Shown in pieces: positions 62,474 through 64,000 of a DNA stretch of 64,000 nucleotides. A model generated the notes under the pieces. That model did not search any database. It had not been told where the DNA came from and was given only the letters and a program-made list of their open reading frames with translations. The translations under genes were made by a program, and so were the position numbers. Each line of letters starts with the position of its first letter. Position 1 is the stretch's first letter. Origin of the DNA: Lumnitzera littorea (Eukaryota > Streptophyta > Magnoliopsida > Myrtales > Combretaceae); contig JAMXBB010000009.1 in assembly GCA_024138015.1 (NCBI GenBank), forward strand, positions 39,058,344 through 39,122,343, read 5' to 3'.

Positions 62474-64000
62474 ATGTTTGCATGTGAAGAAGAGTTAGTG
62501 GTTGAAAGACAGTAGTTGACTCCAAGATGGTAAGTAAATTTAAAATATTGTAAATGCACGTCCACTTCATTGCTTGCATTTTAATCCAATTTAGACATGT
62601 ATTAGCCTCTTTATCTTTATGATATTTTTATATTTTCCTTGTACCATTATAATTCCTAGAGCATTGTTACTTAAGACCTTGGGACACTAATTTTGCCATC
62701 GTGTACTACATATTTTGAAGCAATGTTGGCCATGAAGGAATCATTTGCCACACTTTAGAAACTAAGGGTAGAAGATGCCAATTGACTAGAAACAGTTGAT
62801 GGAAATAGTGGGTTAGTAGATTTCAATCAGTTTGATAGCATAAGCTATAGGAGATTATCCTAGCCTCTAATTAAAAAGGGTAGCAAGTAAGAAACAAGTT
62901 AAAAAGTCTTTGAGTGAGTTTTATTTATCCATTAAATTTAGTTTTATAGTAGTTTATACCTTTGTAAATGGCCATGACATATCTTTACTACTTCATTAAA
63001 GCCTATTTCCTTATTTGTCGATTATTGTTCCTACCCGTTACTTTTCTTTTCCTCTTCACCCCCCCCCCCCCCCCCCATATTTGATTTAAAATATATGTAC
63101 ATGGAATGTAAAAATTGCACTTTGTGATGTTAATATTGTTGCTCATCCATAATTTTTCTAGCAAGTGTTATTACATGTTACTGTATATTCATTCATGTTG
63201 ACAATGGGAGTACACCCTTTATTAATCTACGTTATATAATAATATGTTGGAGCAGCTATTCTTTGTTTTGTCAATAGTATCTATCGTTTAGGATTTTGCT
63301 TTATTAGGTGTTGTGCCATCCTTTTATTATGTTAATATAAGAGATCTAGTAAAAAAATGGTGTTTTCCTAAAGCTTTGCTTTCTTATATTATGCATGTAT
63401 GCCAACTAATGGTGGTTGCTGTTCAGTTTCATAGTATACTAGTTAGATTATATCTATGCTTTTCCTTTCTTTTCTATGAGAAAGAAAAGAGGTGTAGATT
63501 TTAGTAACTACTATTTTACATTATTAGTAGTTGTTTTAAATTGACATTAAATGTAAATAATAGTAATGGTTTAGAATAACTTCTATATGATGTTTCTAGT
63601 GGTAGTTTTAAGTTGCTTCTATTTACTTAATTTAATAGCTTTCAATAAATGCTATTGTAGTATACATTCACCTTCAATTTTTTATAATTGTCACTATAGC
63701 ATTGTGTATACCTACATTAAAAAGGTGATGCTAATAACACTTTGCTACTCTTGTATCTGTAGTGGTTTTGTACCACCGCTAAAAGTCTTAATGGCTACTA
63801 AAAATGCCACTTAAGATATGATATAAAAGCCACTAAAAATCATAACTCTTGTACTGAAAAACCATATAATGAAAATAACAAGTGTTGAGCAATAAATTCA
63901 GGAGTAAACAGGAGCAGCTACAAGCATGATACAAAGTGTTAGGTAAAAGGCCTTCATTTACATAAAGGTTCATAATAAATCAAGTTGCCCTACCATTTGA
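61881..64000. other. Spacer with simple repeats and a possible CACTA-type subterminal region
   Basis: No supported gene. It contains a (CT)n microsatellite (62438-62471) and a run of 18 C (63059-63076). Between about 63500 and 63860 short words such as TAGTAGTTGT, AGTGGTAGTTTTA, TAATGGCTACTAAAAATG and AAGCCACTAAAAATC recur in both orientations, ending at CTCTTGTACTG (63847-63857). This resembles the subterminal repeats and TTCTTGTAGTG terminus of CACTA transposons. The other end was not found. Confidence 0.3.

Noticed and set aside
63059..63076. Run of 18 C as a functional i-motif or G-quadruplex site
   Set aside because: An isolated homopolymer with no gene near it and prone to sequencing error; recorded only as a simple repeat.

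Overview
This is a stretch of a eudicot plant nuclear chromosome. It is very AT-rich, its genes have GT-AG introns, and most of it is old, nested retrotransposon sequence. The species cannot be named from the sequence. There is one ambiguous base (N at 19718).

Two intact protein genes stand out. On the minus strand, 25568-33711, an eight-exon gene encodes a complete 948-residue P3B-type P-ATPase of the bacterial MgtA family. In plants this family is the PH1 tonoplast ATPase, known from petunia to act with the P3A proton pump PH5 in vacuolar hyperacidification (flower colour, fruit sourness). All seven introns can be placed by eye with consistent phase. On the plus strand, 48350-49444, a single-exon gene encodes a 364-residue ANTH-domain clathrin-assembly protein of the At4g40080 type. 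The two genes lie about 15 kb apart in opposite orientations, separated by repeats, and nothing suggests a joint function.

Layout. 1-2239: end of a long LTR, minus strand. 2240-5490: AT-rich spacer with a roughly 480-bp near-palindrome at 4920-5402. 5495-15767: a Ty3/gypsy-like element on the plus strand whose inside carries a second gypsy element on the minus strand (about 7240-12269) and whose 3' LTR carries a further insertion (about 14326-15270). 16.3-16.8 kb: a 171-bp tandem duplication. 18068-21739: a solo LTR of about 3.7 kb with a likely target-site duplication, of the same family as the fragment at 1-2239. 21.7-25.5 kb: spacer with diverged direct repeats. 25568-33711: PH1-like gene, with MYB-, bHLH- and WRKY-type motifs upstream. 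36075-40877: a solo LTR split by a gypsy element with both LTRs (36688-40757). 44.7-46.5 kb: decayed LINE ORF1 (DUF4283 plus zinc knuckle). 48.35-49.44 kb: ANTH gene. 50.8-54.1 kb: decayed gypsy pol and LTR on the minus strand, holding an unidentified coding-like insertion at about 52395-52960. 54.3-64 kb: mostly anonymous AT-rich DNA with weak LINE and DNA-transposon traces, a Gly/Ser-type trinucleotide tract and simple repeats.

No defence system, CRISPR array, rRNA gene or convincing tRNA gene was seen. The most valuable items are the PH1-type ATPase with its possible leader and promoter control, the datable nested transposon layers, and the long inverted repeat.
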